This document shows positions 17,159 to 24,410 of a DNA stretch of 48,236 nt, in pieces. How positions within the stretch are numbered: the first letter of the stretch is position 1; every line of letters starts with the position of its first letter. The position numbers and the translations under genes are program-made. The stretch spans positions 1 to 48,236 of the forward strand of contig NZ_BILZ01000047.1 of the NCBI RefSeq assembly GCF_004000825.1, given 5' to 3'. The stretch is from Paenibacillus kobensis NBRC 15729. GTDB lineage: Bacteria > Bacillota > Bacilli > Paenibacillales > Paenibacillaceae. A model generated the notes under the pieces. It was not told where the DNA came from and searched no databases. It was given only the letters and a program-made list of their open reading frames with translations.

Positions 17159-17926
17159 ATGAAACAACCGATGCCCGTTCTGCGGGAACCCGTGATCAAG
17201 CGCCGCGGCGGCCGCAAATTGAAAATCGTTTTATTGCTGCTTTTTATCGTTGTATTGTCGGTATTATTCTTTAACTCCTCTATAAGTGAAGTTTCCAGCG
17301 TAAACATCGAAGGTGAACGGTTTATCAGCCAAGATGTCATTCGGAAGACGGCTGGCATTTCGGCCGGCGATGCTTTCTTCGGCTTTACGGAGAGTTCGAT
17401 TGAAAAGAAGCTGAGCACGAATCCTGCCATCGAGCATGCGGAAGTGACGAAGAAATTTCCGGGTGATGTCCGAATTCATGTTCAAGAGTATGCAGCTGTC
17501 GCTTATGAGTTGTCGGCCAAAGGGGAAATTATGGCCATTCTGTCGAATGGGACAAGCGTTAGTGCGACAAATGGCGACTTTGTTGTCGATAAACCGTTGC
17601 TGTCAGGCTGGAAACAAAAGGATCCGGTGAAGACAGCGCTTTCGAAGCAGTTGGCTGCAATTACGGCACAGCAGTTGTCCGATTTATCTGAAATTAGGCC
17701 CGATCCGACGAAAGCATATCCCGACCGCATACGAATTTATACAAGAACCCGATTCGAGGTCATCACAGCCGTGTCTGTGCTGGCGGAGAAATTGGAGACG
17801 CTCAACGCGGTTACAGAGACGCAGGAGCCCGGCAAAGTTACGATGCTGCTGGCCGATACGTATGAACCATATATTACGGATCAAGCAGAAAATATGGAAT
17901 CTATTGAAAAAGAGTCTACTCAATAG
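17159..17926 (+). CDS. divIB: Cell division protein DivIB/FtsQ
   Basis: Bitopic divisome protein bridging FtsL and DivIC. Of its 255 residues, a basic cytoplasmic tail (RRGGRKLK) precedes one membrane segment (IVLLLLFIVVLSVLFF, about 22-38). A POTRA domain follows (VSSVNIEGERFISQDVI), then the beta domain containing NGDFVVDKPLLSG. ATG 17159 follows AAGGAAGGG; an upstream frame start at 17057 lies in the inverted-repeat leader and is unlikely. The C-terminal 20 residues are acidic and low in complexity. Confidence 0.92.
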   Translation: MKQPMPVLREPVIKRRGGRKLKIVLLLLFIVVLSVLFFNSSISEVSSVNIEGERFISQDVIRKTAGISAGDAFFGFTESSIEKKLSTNPAIEHAEVTKKFPGDVRIHVQEYAAVAYELSAKGEIMAILSNGTSVSATNGDFVVDKPLLSGWKQKDPVKTALSKQLAAITAQQLSDLSEIRPDPTKAYPDRIRIYTRTRFEVITAVSVLAEKLETLNAVTETQEPGKVTMLLADTYEPYITDQAENMESIEKESTQ

Positions 17927-18028
17927 CGCCAATCGATGGTAAAATTTTAGTTATGGATTCAGGCAGGTCGGGACTCGGCCGCTTATTGGAGCAGTCTTTC
18001 GGCTGCTGGAAATTGGAAGCTGCAAAAG

Positions 18029-18077
18029 TGTCGAAAATTTTGTAGAAAAAAGAGGAAAGCCGTCATTCATGTTGAAT
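18029..18077 (+). promoter_or_regulatory. Sigma-H-type promoter with a Spo0A box upstream of ftsA
   Basis: AGAGGAAAG (AGGA at 18053-18056) and TGAAT (GAAT at 18074-18077) are separated exactly as in sigma-H promoters, 17 bases from AGGA to GAAT. A perfect Spo0A box, TGTCGAA, lies at 18029-18035, 17 bases ahead of AGGA. B. subtilis ftsAZ has a sigma-H promoter that boosts FtsZ at sporulation onset, so the function is expected. The Spo0A box could occur by chance. Confidence 0.6.
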
Positions 18078-18134
18078 ATGTAGATTGTTAAAGACTGAAT
18101 GTCCTACTTTCTGTTGAAATGGAGGTGCCGCGCG

Positions 18135-19388
18135 ATGAGCAACAACGATATCATCGTCAGTTTGGACATCGGTACATCCAAAATTCGTGCTATTATTGGT
18201 GAAGTGACGAATGGAACCATTAATATTATTGGAGTTGGATCTGCCGACTCGGAAGGAATACGCAAGGGTGCTATCGTCGACATCGATCAAACCGTACGGT
18301 CGATTCGCAGCGCAATCGATCACGCTGAACGAATGGTCGGCATTCAAATAGACGAAGTATATGTTGGCATCCAAGGCAATCATATCTCATTACAAACGAA
18401 TCACGGTGTAGTAGCAGTATCGAATGAAGACCGAGAGATCGGTGAGGAAGATATCGAGCGTGTCATGCAGGCGGCGCAGGTCGTTGCATTGCCGCCAGAG
18501 CGCGAAATCATCGGAGTTGTACCGAAACAGTTTCTAGTTGACGGTTTGGAGGGAATTTCTGATCCGCGAGGAATGATCGGCGTTCGTCTCGAGGTGGAAG
18601 CTACGATCATAACCGGGACGAAGACATCGTTACATAATTTGATGCGCTGCGTAGAGAAATCCGATCTGCAGATTGCGGACCGCGTTCTGATGTCGCTTGC
18701 ATCCGGCTCGATGTCGCTGACGAAAGACGAGAAGTCGATCGGTACGGCGCTTATTGATGTCGGGGCAGGATCTACGGGCATTTCGATTTTTGAAGGCGGC
18801 GGACTTGTCGCTTCGTCTACGCTTCCAGTTGGCGGCGAGCATGTGACGAACGATATTTCGTACGGATTGCGTACCCATGCCGAGCAAGCAGAGAAGATTA
18901 AACTGAAATTCGGCTGTTCGCTCGTGAGTGACGCGGCGGAAGACCAGAAGTTCAAAGTGATGCGGATGGGCAGCAATGTAGAGAAAGAATTTTCGCAAGT
19001 GGATTTGGCGAACATTATTGAGCCTCGGATGCAAGAGATATTCCATCTTGTTCGGCAGGAAATTAGACGACTCGGCTATGGCGATAAAGTGCACGGCTAC
19101 GTGCTGACAGGCGGAGCGGTCTCGATGCCGGGAACGCTTGGACTAGCCCAGCAGGAGCTGGAATCGTCGGTCCGGATTGCAGTTCCGGACTTTATCGGTG
19201 TGCGTGATCCCGCATTCAATAATGGCGTAGGCATTCTTTATTACGCCTTGCGAATGGCACGCAACCGGAGCATGTCCGTTTCAACGAAGAAAACGGCATC
19301 CCGCAAAACAACGACCAGCAGCGTCTCAGCATCGCCGAAACCCGGATTGTTCGAGAAACTCAAAAATATATTTAGCGAATTCATTTGA
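18135..19388 (+). CDS. ftsA: Cell division protein FtsA
   Basis: Actin-like ATPase that tethers FtsZ filaments to the membrane and recruits late divisome proteins. The 417-residue protein has the phosphate-1 loop (DIGTSK), the phosphate-2 block (DVGAGSTGIS) and the adenosine motif (LTGGAVSMPG). The C-terminal LFEKLKNIFSEFI is an amphipathic membrane-targeting helix. ATG 18135 is seven bases after GGAGGTG; the open frame extends upstream to 18099 but this spacing decides the start. ftsZ follows 15 bases later. Confidence 0.96.
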   Translation: MSNNDIIVSLDIGTSKIRAIIGEVTNGTINIIGVGSADSEGIRKGAIVDIDQTVRSIRSAIDHAERMVGIQIDEVYVGIQGNHISLQTNHGVVAVSNEDREIGEEDIERVMQAAQVVALPPEREIIGVVPKQFLVDGLEGISDPRGMIGVRLEVEATIITGTKTSLHNLMRCVEKSDLQIADRVLMSLASGSMSLTKDEKSIGTALIDVGAGSTGISIFEGGGLVASSTLPVGGEHVTNDISYGLRTHAEQAEKIKLKFGCSLVSDAAEDQKFKVMRMGSNVEKEFSQVDLANIIEPRMQEIFHLVRQEIRRLGYGDKVHGYVLTGGAVSMPGTLGLAQQELESSVRIAVPDFIGVRDPAFNNGVGILYYALRMARNRSMSVSTKKTASRKTTTSSVSASPKPGLFEKLKNIFSEFI

Positions 19389-19403
19389 TCGGGGGAAACG
19401 GAG

Positions 19404-20537
19404 ATGTTGGAGTTCGACATGGATATGGAACAACTAGCACAAATCAAAGTAATCGGCTGTGGCGGCGGCGGCAGCAACGCCGTTAACCGGATGATTGAGA
19501 ACGGCGTTAAAGGCGTCGAGTTTATTACGGTGAATACAGACGCTCAAGCGCTCCATCTGGCGCATTCGGAACATAAGCTGCAGATCGGGGACAAGCTGAC
19601 GCGCGGACTTGGTGCGGGAGCGAATCCGGAGGTTGGCAAGAAAGCAGCGGAAGAGTCCCGCGAACTGATCAGCAACACGCTTAAAGGCGCGGACATGGTA
19701 TTCGTAACGGCAGGCATGGGCGGCGGTACGGGCACAGGCGCTGCTCCTGTCATTGCAGAGATCGCACGCGAGTGCGGCGCGCTGACTGTCGGCGTCGTCA
19801 CGCGTCCGTTCACATTCGAAGGACGCAAACGTTCCGGGCAAGCTGACAACGGCATTGAAGCACTGAAAGAAAAAGTCGATACGCTGATCGTCATTCCGAA
19901 CGACCGCTTGCTCGAGATTGTCGACAAGAAGACGCCGATGCTGGAAGCGTTCCGGGTTGCCGACACTGTATTGCTGCAAGCTGTACAAGGCATTTCCGAC
20001 TTGATCCAAGTTCCGGGTCTGATCAACCTCGACTTCGCTGACGTGAAGACGATTATGACGGAGCGCGGTTCGGCCCTGATGGGAATCGGCATGGCATCGG
20101 GAGAGAACCGTGCGGCTGAAGCTGCCCGCAAGGCGATCATGAGCCCGTTGCTTGAGACGTCGATCGACGGCGCACGCGGTGTCATTATGAACATTACGGG
20201 CGGAGCGAACTTGTCGCTTTACGAAGTGAACGAAGCGGCAGAAATCGTTATCGCAGCATGCGATCCGGAAGTGAACATGATCTTCGGCGCTATCATCGAC
20301 GAAGATTTGAAAGAAGAATTCAAAGTTACGGTTATTGCGACGGGGTTCGAGCATAAGATTCCTGAACCGGTTCGCCGTCCGAGCACGCCTACGGAATCGA
20401 CAGAGTCGCGTTCTGCGGCAACGTCCTCCTCTTCGTCCTCGTCGGCCAATTCGACGAGATCGTACGGCGCACCGACGTCCAGCGACCAATTAGACATTCC
20501 AGCTTTTTTGCGGAACCGCCCGCGCGGTGACCGTTAA
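19404..20537 (+). CDS. ftsZ: Cell division GTPase FtsZ
   Basis: Tubulin-like GTPase that forms the Z ring. The 377-residue protein has the nucleotide-binding GGGGSN loop near the N terminus, the GTP signature GGGTGTG at 106-112 and the T7 loop [12 protein letters not shown] serine-rich disordered linker of about 45 residues (Thr/Ser/Glu, with a run of seven serines) precedes the conserved C-terminal peptide DIPAFLRNR, which binds FtsA and SepF. Both partners are encoded in this window. A strong terminator follows. Confidence 0.98.
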   Translation: MLEFDMDMEQLAQIKVIGCGGGGSNAVNRMIENGVKGVEFITVNTDAQALHLAHSEHKLQIGDKLTRGLGAGANPEVGKKAAEESRELISNTLKGADMVFVTAGMGGGTGTGAAPVIAEIARECGALTVGVVTRPFTFEGRKRSGQADNGIEALKEKVDTLIVIPNDRLLEIVDKKTPMLEAFRVADTVLLQAVQGISDLIQVPGLINLDFADVKTIMTERGSALMGIGMASGENRAAEAARKAIMSPLLETSIDGARGVIMNITGGANLSLYEVNEAAEIVIAACDPEVNMIFGAIIDEDLKEEFKVTVIATGFEHKIPEPVRRPSTPTESTESRSAATSSSSSSSANSTRSYGAPTSSDQLDIPAFLRNRPRGDR

Positions 20538-20564
20538 TTAGCTACTATCAGGTATAAAACATTA

Positions 20565-20605
20565 GCCATTCACGGGCGGAGCATCCGCTTGTGAATGGCT
20601 TTTTT
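20565..20605 (+). terminator. Rho-independent terminator after ftsZ
   Basis: GCCATTCAC at 20565-20573 pairs with GTGAATGGC at 20591-20599, with GCGGA and TCCGC inside, followed by six Ts. It closes the dcw operon and isolates spoIIGA-sigE. Confidence 0.92.
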
Positions 20606-20626
20606 GCGAGTCAAGGCGCATCAAGT

Positions 20627-20693
20627 TACGACAAAAAAAGATCGTCGCGAGCGTCATGAATAGACAGACATTGAAATACGATTACAATATACT
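20627..20693 (+). promoter_or_regulatory. Candidate spoIIG promoter with long spacer
   Basis: TAGACA at 20661-20666 and TATACT at 20688-20693 are 21 bases apart. B. subtilis spoIIG uses a sigma-A promoter with an unusually long, about 22-base spacer that needs Spo0A. TACGACA at 20627-20633 is one mismatch from a Spo0A box. TACAAT at 20683 gives an alternative 16-base spacing, so the choice of -10 is unsettled. Confidence 0.45.
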
Positions 20694-20755
20694 AGTCTCA
20701 ATCGTTCCTGCTGATATACGGACGTACGGCCGTGAGGCAAGGAATTGGCGGGCAG

Positions 20756-21700
20756 GTGAACGTCCTGGCGATATACGTAGACGTACTTTTTATGAGGGAG
20801 CTGTTAATTGACGGAGCACTGCTGCTCGTAACTGCTTGGGTTAGAGGGATTCGTGCCGCTTGGTATCGCATTGTCGGAGCAGGCGCTGTCGGCGCCCTAT
20901 ATGTCGCCTTGTTGTTCGTTCCGTCATTGTCGTTTCTTTATACGTTTCTGTTCAAGGTTGGAATATCGGTCATTATGCTTCTCATTGCTTTCGGTTATGG
21001 CGGATTACGCGCGTTCGCGAGGACGTTAGCCGCTTTTTACGCCATTAATTTCATTGCGGCCGGCGCTGTACTCGGGTTTTATTATTTGATCATGCAGCAA
21101 GGCTCGAATGCGCTATGGCGTGGACTGCAGTTTATCGATGGCGGTATTCGTTCTGAAATGAAGACAGGGTTTATTTTTGTCGGATCGGCTGTCTGTGTTG
21201 GTCTGTATATTGCACGATCGGTCATCGTCCAGCGGCGTGAGAAGTCGCTCATTCAAGCGCATGTTGCGCGGATGAAAGTAACGATTGGCCAGAAGGAATA
21301 TGAATGCGAAGGGTTAATCGATACGGGCAACCAATTGTATGATCCGCTGACGCGGACGCCGGTGACGATCATCGAGGCGTCGCTGCTGGAAGCGGATTTG
21401 CCGTCTACTTGGATGAAAAGAATACGCGAAGCCGAAGTTGATAAGCTTGTGATTGGAGATTCGGCGGAAGATGAGTTTGTATGGCAGGACCGGCTGCGGC
21501 TGGTGCCTTACCGGGGTATAAACCGCGGAACGCAGTTTATGCTCGCATTGAAGCCGGATGCCGTTACCGTTCAATTAGGAGAAGAGACCATCGTCACCCG
21601 CAGGGCATTGATTGGTCTGGACGGCGGACAATTGTCATCGGACCGCGCGTACCGGGCAGTCATCCATCCGTCGATGGCGGAGCGGAGCGGCGGGGCGTAA
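20756..21700 (+). CDS. spoIIGA: SpoIIGA, sigma-E processing peptidase
   Basis: Membrane aspartic protease that activates pro-sigma-E in the mother cell after contact with SpoIIR. Five hydrophobic segments in the N-terminal half are followed by a soluble protease domain with [11 protein letters not shown], catalytic Asp189. Further family blocks are RLVPYRG and the C-terminal AVIHPSM. GTG 20756 gives 314 residues beginning [12 protein letters not shown], which aligns with the family start; GTG 20732 would add eight unlike residues. sigE begins 35 bases later. Confidence 0.93.
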   Translation: MNVLAIYVDVLFMRELLIDGALLLVTAWVRGIRAAWYRIVGAGAVGALYVALLFVPSLSFLYTFLFKVGISVIMLLIAFGYGGLRAFARTLAAFYAINFIAAGAVLGFYYLIMQQGSNALWRGLQFIDGGIRSEMKTGFIFVGSAVCVGLYIARSVIVQRREKSLIQAHVARMKVTIGQKEYECEGLIDTGNQLYDPLTRTPVTIIEASLLEADLPSTWMKRIREAEVDKLVIGDSAEDEFVWQDRLRLVPYRGINRGTQFMLALKPDAVTVQLGEETIVTRRALIGLDGGQLSSDRAYRAVIHPSMAERSGGA

Positions 21701-21735
21701 CGGCGCACACCATCTTGACGGGGAGGCATGAAGCC

Positions 21736-22458
21736 ATGCTAGTGAAGTGGAAACTGATTCTTCAGCTATATTATTATCGCGTTCTGTTTTTATTCGGACT
21801 AAAGAGCGATGAAATTTATTATATCGGCGGCAGCGAAGCGCTTCCTCCTCCGCTGACCCGTGAAGAAGAAGAATATTTGCTTGAGAAGCTTCCTTCCGGA
21901 GATACGGCCATTCGGGCTATGCTTATTGAACGCAATTTGAGGCTCGTTGTGTATATTGCCCGCAAGTTCGAGAACACGGGCATACATATCGAGGATTTGG
22001 TGTCTATCGGCGCAATCGGGCTGATTAAGGCAGTCAACACGTTTGATCCGGAGAAAAAGATTAAGCTTGCCACTTATGCTTCCCGCTGCATCGAGAATGA
22101 AATCCTTATGTATCTGCGCCGGAACAGCAAGACGCGCACGGAAGTTTCATTCGATGAGCCGCTGAATATCGACTGGGACGGCAATGAACTGCTGCTCTCG
22201 GATGTACTCGGGACAGAGAATGATACGATCTACCGGAATATTGAAGAACAGGTCGACCGCAAGCTGCTTCATAAAGCGCTCGACAAGCTCACGGAGCGGG
22301 AGCGAATCATTATGGAGCTTCGCTTCGGCCTCGCCGACGGTGAGGAGAAAACGCAGAAGGATGTTGCCGATCTGCTTGGCATCTCACAGTCGTACATCTC
22401 TCGTCTGGAGAAGCGGATCATTAAACGGCTGCGCAAAGAATTTAATAAGATGGTTTAG
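21736..22458 (+). CDS. sigE: Sporulation sigma factor SigE (pro-sigma-E)
   Basis: Mother-cell sigma factor made as an inactive precursor. The N-terminal 27 or so residues form the hydrophobic, basic pro-sequence ([20 protein letters not shown]) ending near the [11 protein letters not shown] cleavage region. Regions 2.1-2.4 ([16 protein letters not shown] to [17 protein letters not shown]) and region 4 with its helix-turn-helix ([23 protein letters not shown]) follow. The 240-residue length matches the family. ATG 21736 follows GGGGAGG. Its activating protease is encoded just upstream. Confidence 0.97.
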   Translation: MLVKWKLILQLYYYRVLFLFGLKSDEIYYIGGSEALPPPLTREEEEYLLEKLPSGDTAIRAMLIERNLRLVVYIARKFENTGIHIEDLVSIGAIGLIKAVNTFDPEKKIKLATYASRCIENEILMYLRRNSKTRTEVSFDEPLNIDWDGNELLLSDVLGTENDTIYRNIEEQVDRKLLHKALDKLTERERIIMELRFGLADGEEKTQKDVADLLGISQSYISRLEKRIIKRLRKEFNKMV

Positions 22459-22462
22459 AAGA

Positions 22463-22500
22463 ACTGCCCGTCCGGCTCTCGCCGGCGGGCAGTTTTGTTG
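22463..22500 (+). terminator. Rho-independent terminator after sigE
   Basis: ACTGCCCG at 22463-22470 pairs with CGGGCAGT at 22486-22493, with CCGGC and GCCGG inside, followed by TTTTGTTGTT. It should stop sigE transcription from running into the accessory island and sigG. Confidence 0.9.
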
Positions 22501-22665
22501 TTAGTAGGATGCTGCTGGCGTCGGACTGTACCTTAGGTGTTCATATCCTTCTAGGATGCGTGTTACATGTCGCTAACCGTGCCCTTGGTGGCAACATGCA
22601 CCAAGGGAACAGGTGCGACCCAGCGGGCTGCGCCCTAGGTGTATTTACGCACCCTGGATTCACTT

Positions 22666-22865
22666 GCGGGCGACGGATTGGAGTGGTAAGAGTTCTTACG
22701 AACCGTAGAGACGCTAATTGCACGGAATGACCTCTTTTCAAAATCTAACGAATCCAGGAAGCGTTATTGGTCTTGAAATTGCTCGAAATCGGATAAAAAC
22801 GATGAAATAGAGCTTCTGAGGTTCTTTATCTTCAGAAAACCGCCCTAAACAGCTGAATAGCGCTT
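22666..22865 (-). repeat. Degenerate tandem array of about 50-bp units
   Basis: Read on the minus strand, units begin at 22865, 22815, 22765 and 22715, each 50 bases long. Each opens with a variant of AAGCGCTATT (AAGCTCTATT, AACGCTTCCT, AGCGTCTCTA) and has a TCGTTA-like word about 15 bases in. Identity between units is low; regular spacing is the main evidence. No gene is seen here. Such decayed intergenic repeats are common in Paenibacillus-type genomes, but the family was not identified. Confidence 0.45.
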
Positions 22866-22931
22866 GTACGATTTGTTAATGTTTATGGGTGCGAGCGATC
22901 GATTGGATTCAGCAAGAAGAAGAAATAATAG

Positions 22932-23210
22932 CCAGAGGGATTAGGGGTTGGGTCCCATCTCTGCAAAAGTGGGGAGCGCGCAAGTGGAGCGTGTCCTGCA
23001 AGGACGAAAGCGAGGATGCTCTATTGGATGCTAGGGGCGTCTATTATGGTGCGGACGTGTGAGAGCAGCAAGATGCGTAACCAGTTAGCGTGCCCCGAAA
23101 GGGGAGGAAAGCGAGCATATGGTCCAAGGGTATGCAGATACGGCTAAGGGGAGTCCAGAGGGCGCAAGCCCTTTGGGGCCCTCCTTTGCAGGGAGGGTTT
23201 GGGTGGGTAG
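22932..23210 (+). ncRNA. Possible structured RNA of unknown class
   Basis: A gene-free stretch with several hairpins in one orientation. CAGAG (22933-22937) pairs with CTCTG (22959-22963), with GGA and TCC inside. GTCCT (22993-22997) pairs with AGGAC (23001-23005). CCCC-GAAA-GGGG, with a GNRA tetraloop, lies at 23093-23104. GCATA (23115-23119) pairs with TATGC (23131-23135). The two-hairpin element at 23150-23210 closes it. This density of GNRA-capped stems without coding potential suggests a folded RNA. It is not recognised as a riboswitch, tRNA or group II intron end. A 105-codon frame from 23090 is judged spurious. Confidence 0.4.
23150..23210 (+). repeat. Dispersed two-hairpin element, full copy
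   Basis: Begins GGAGTCCAGAGGGC. Stem one is CCAGAGGGC with GCCCTTTGG, closed by a GCAA tetraloop. Stem two is CCCTCC with GGAGGG. The copy ends GGGTTTGGGTGGGTAG and is followed by ATGTTA, a word also found just after the diverged repeat at 82-87. Related pieces lie at 1-84 and 92-221. It ends 12 bases before the -35 box of the next operon. Confidence 0.75.
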
Positions 23211-23222
23211 ATGTTATTAGGG

Positions 23223-23286
23223 TTGACGGAAAGGTGTATTACGAGCATAATACAGGTAAAGTGTATGAACCACATAATACATACAC
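23223..23286 (+). promoter_or_regulatory. Sigma-A promoter with two palindromic operators
   Basis: TTGACG at 23223-23228 and CATAAT at 23246-23251 are 17 bases apart. A perfect palindrome, TGTATTA (23235-23241) with TAATACA (23248-23254), spans the spacer and -10. A second, GTGTATG (23261-23267) with CATACAC (23280-23286), covers the region just after the start point. The sites share a GTGTAT-like half. YtrA-class GntR repressors recognise AGTGTA/TACACT-type inverted repeats, so these are likely operators of the gene that follows. Confidence 0.7.
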
Positions 23287-23322
23287 CAAATATTGGTTAA
23301 CATCACAAAAGGGAGAACGCCA

Positions 23323-23724
23323 ATGGAGCTGTTGTTTAACAACCGCGATCCCGTATACTTGCAGGTCGTCAAACATTTTAAAGAGCGGATCGCAACTGGG
23401 AAGCTGACGGCAGGTCAGACGATCCCGTCGCGCCGGGAGCTTGCAAGCCAGCTGAACATTAACCCGAACACGGCGCAGAAGGCTTATAAGGAAATGGAGG
23501 AGCAGGGCTTGATCGTGACAGAAGGCAACTCGCCGAGCCGGATTACCGGAGACACCGCAATTCTTAGCCGCATACGCGACGAATTGCTGACGGAAGCAAT
23601 CGATATGTTCTTAGCATCGGTCCGCAATATTGAGGTTCCTCCAGAACAACTGCTCTCCTTGGTGCAGCGCAGACTGGAGTCGAATCGGAGCGAGCCTAGC
23701 AGCGAAAGAGGTGGCACGGAATGA
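23323..23724 (+). CDS. GntR-family transcriptional regulator, YtrA-like
   Basis: 133-residue regulator with an N-terminal winged helix-turn-helix. Typical GntR blocks are DPVYLQVVKHFKERIATGKL, IPSRRELASQLNINPNTAQKAYKEMEEQGL and an abrupt charged C terminus. The short effector part is characteristic of the YtrA subfamily, which repress ABC transporter operons and often respond to cell-wall stress. ATG 23323 is seven bases after GGGAG; an upstream start at 23293 overlaps the operator zone. Its stop overlaps the ABC ATPase start as ATGA. It probably represses this operon through the palindromes upstream. Confidence 0.9.
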   Translation: MELLFNNRDPVYLQVVKHFKERIATGKLTAGQTIPSRRELASQLNINPNTAQKAYKEMEEQGLIVTEGNSPSRITGDTAILSRIRDELLTEAIDMFLASVRNIEVPPEQLLSLVQRRLESNRSEPSSERGGTE

Positions 23725-24410
23725 TTGAACTGAACAATGTGAAGAAAAGGTTCGGCTTCCGCACTGTGCTAAGCGGCGTCAGCTTTCAAGCGCCGAAGGA
23801 TGCCATCACCTGCCTGACCGGACTGAACGGCACGGGTAAGACGACCATACTTAAATCGATTATGGGGTTAACGCCGATTCACGGCGGGACCATTACGATA
23901 GATGGAAGTCCGCTTCATCATACATCGTACGAGCGGATCGTCTTCGTACCGGATCAGTTGCCGATGCCAGGGAGAATGACGGTGGAGGGCTGTCTCGAAT
24001 TTATGAGTGACCACTACCGGAATTGGAATCCGGAACGGGCGGCTGAATTGACCCAAATGTTCAAGCTTGGACTTCAAGACCGGGTCGGCTCCATGTCCAA
24101 AGGTACGGCTGCGAAGCTGAATTTGCTGCTAGCTCTAGCGATGAACGCTGATTACATGCTTATGGACGAGCCGTTCTCCGGCATTGACATGTTCAGCCGC
24201 GAACAGATTGCATCCGTCTTCTCCAGTGAACTGGTGGAAGGACGCGGCGTCATCCTGACGACGCACGAAGTGAAGGAAATCGAGCATTTGCTCGATTATG
24301 TCGTCATGCTGGATAACGGGCGTATAACGAAACAGTTCGCATGCGAGGATATCCGTCTGGCCGAAGGAAAGTCGGTCGTCGATGTCATGCGGGAGGTGTA
24401 CGAGACATGA
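23721..24410 (+). CDS. ABC transporter ATP-binding protein
   Basis: 229-residue ATPase with Walker A GLNGTGKTT at 34-42 and Walker B YMLMDEPFSGID with D149 and E150. H-loop TTHEVKEIE follows. The signature motif is SMSKGTAAKL at about 124-133, in place of LSGGQ. This variant occurs in YtrB/EcsA-type exporters. Start and stop both overlap neighbours by four bases, so the four genes are translationally coupled. With the permease next to it, it probably forms a small exporter or a membrane stress-response transporter; the substrate cannot be inferred. Confidence 0.9.
   Translation: MIELNNVKKRFGFRTVLSGVSFQAPKDAITCLTGLNGTGKTTILKSIMGLTPIHGGTITIDGSPLHHTSYERIVFVPDQLPMPGRMTVEGCLEFMSDHYRNWNPERAAELTQMFKLGLQDRVGSMSKGTAAKLNLLLALAMNADYMLMDEPFSGIDMFSREQIASVFSSELVEGRGVILTTHEVKEIEHLLDYVVMLDNGRITKQFACEDIRLAEGKSVVDVMREVYET

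Noticed and set aside
22509-22730. 73-codon open frame after the sigE terminator
   Set aside because: Lies in decayed repeat DNA, has no ribosome site or homology that I recognise.
23090-23407. 105-codon open frame through the hairpin element, promoter and start of gntR
   Set aside because: It crosses the repeat, the operators and the GntR start in another frame, with no ribosome site.
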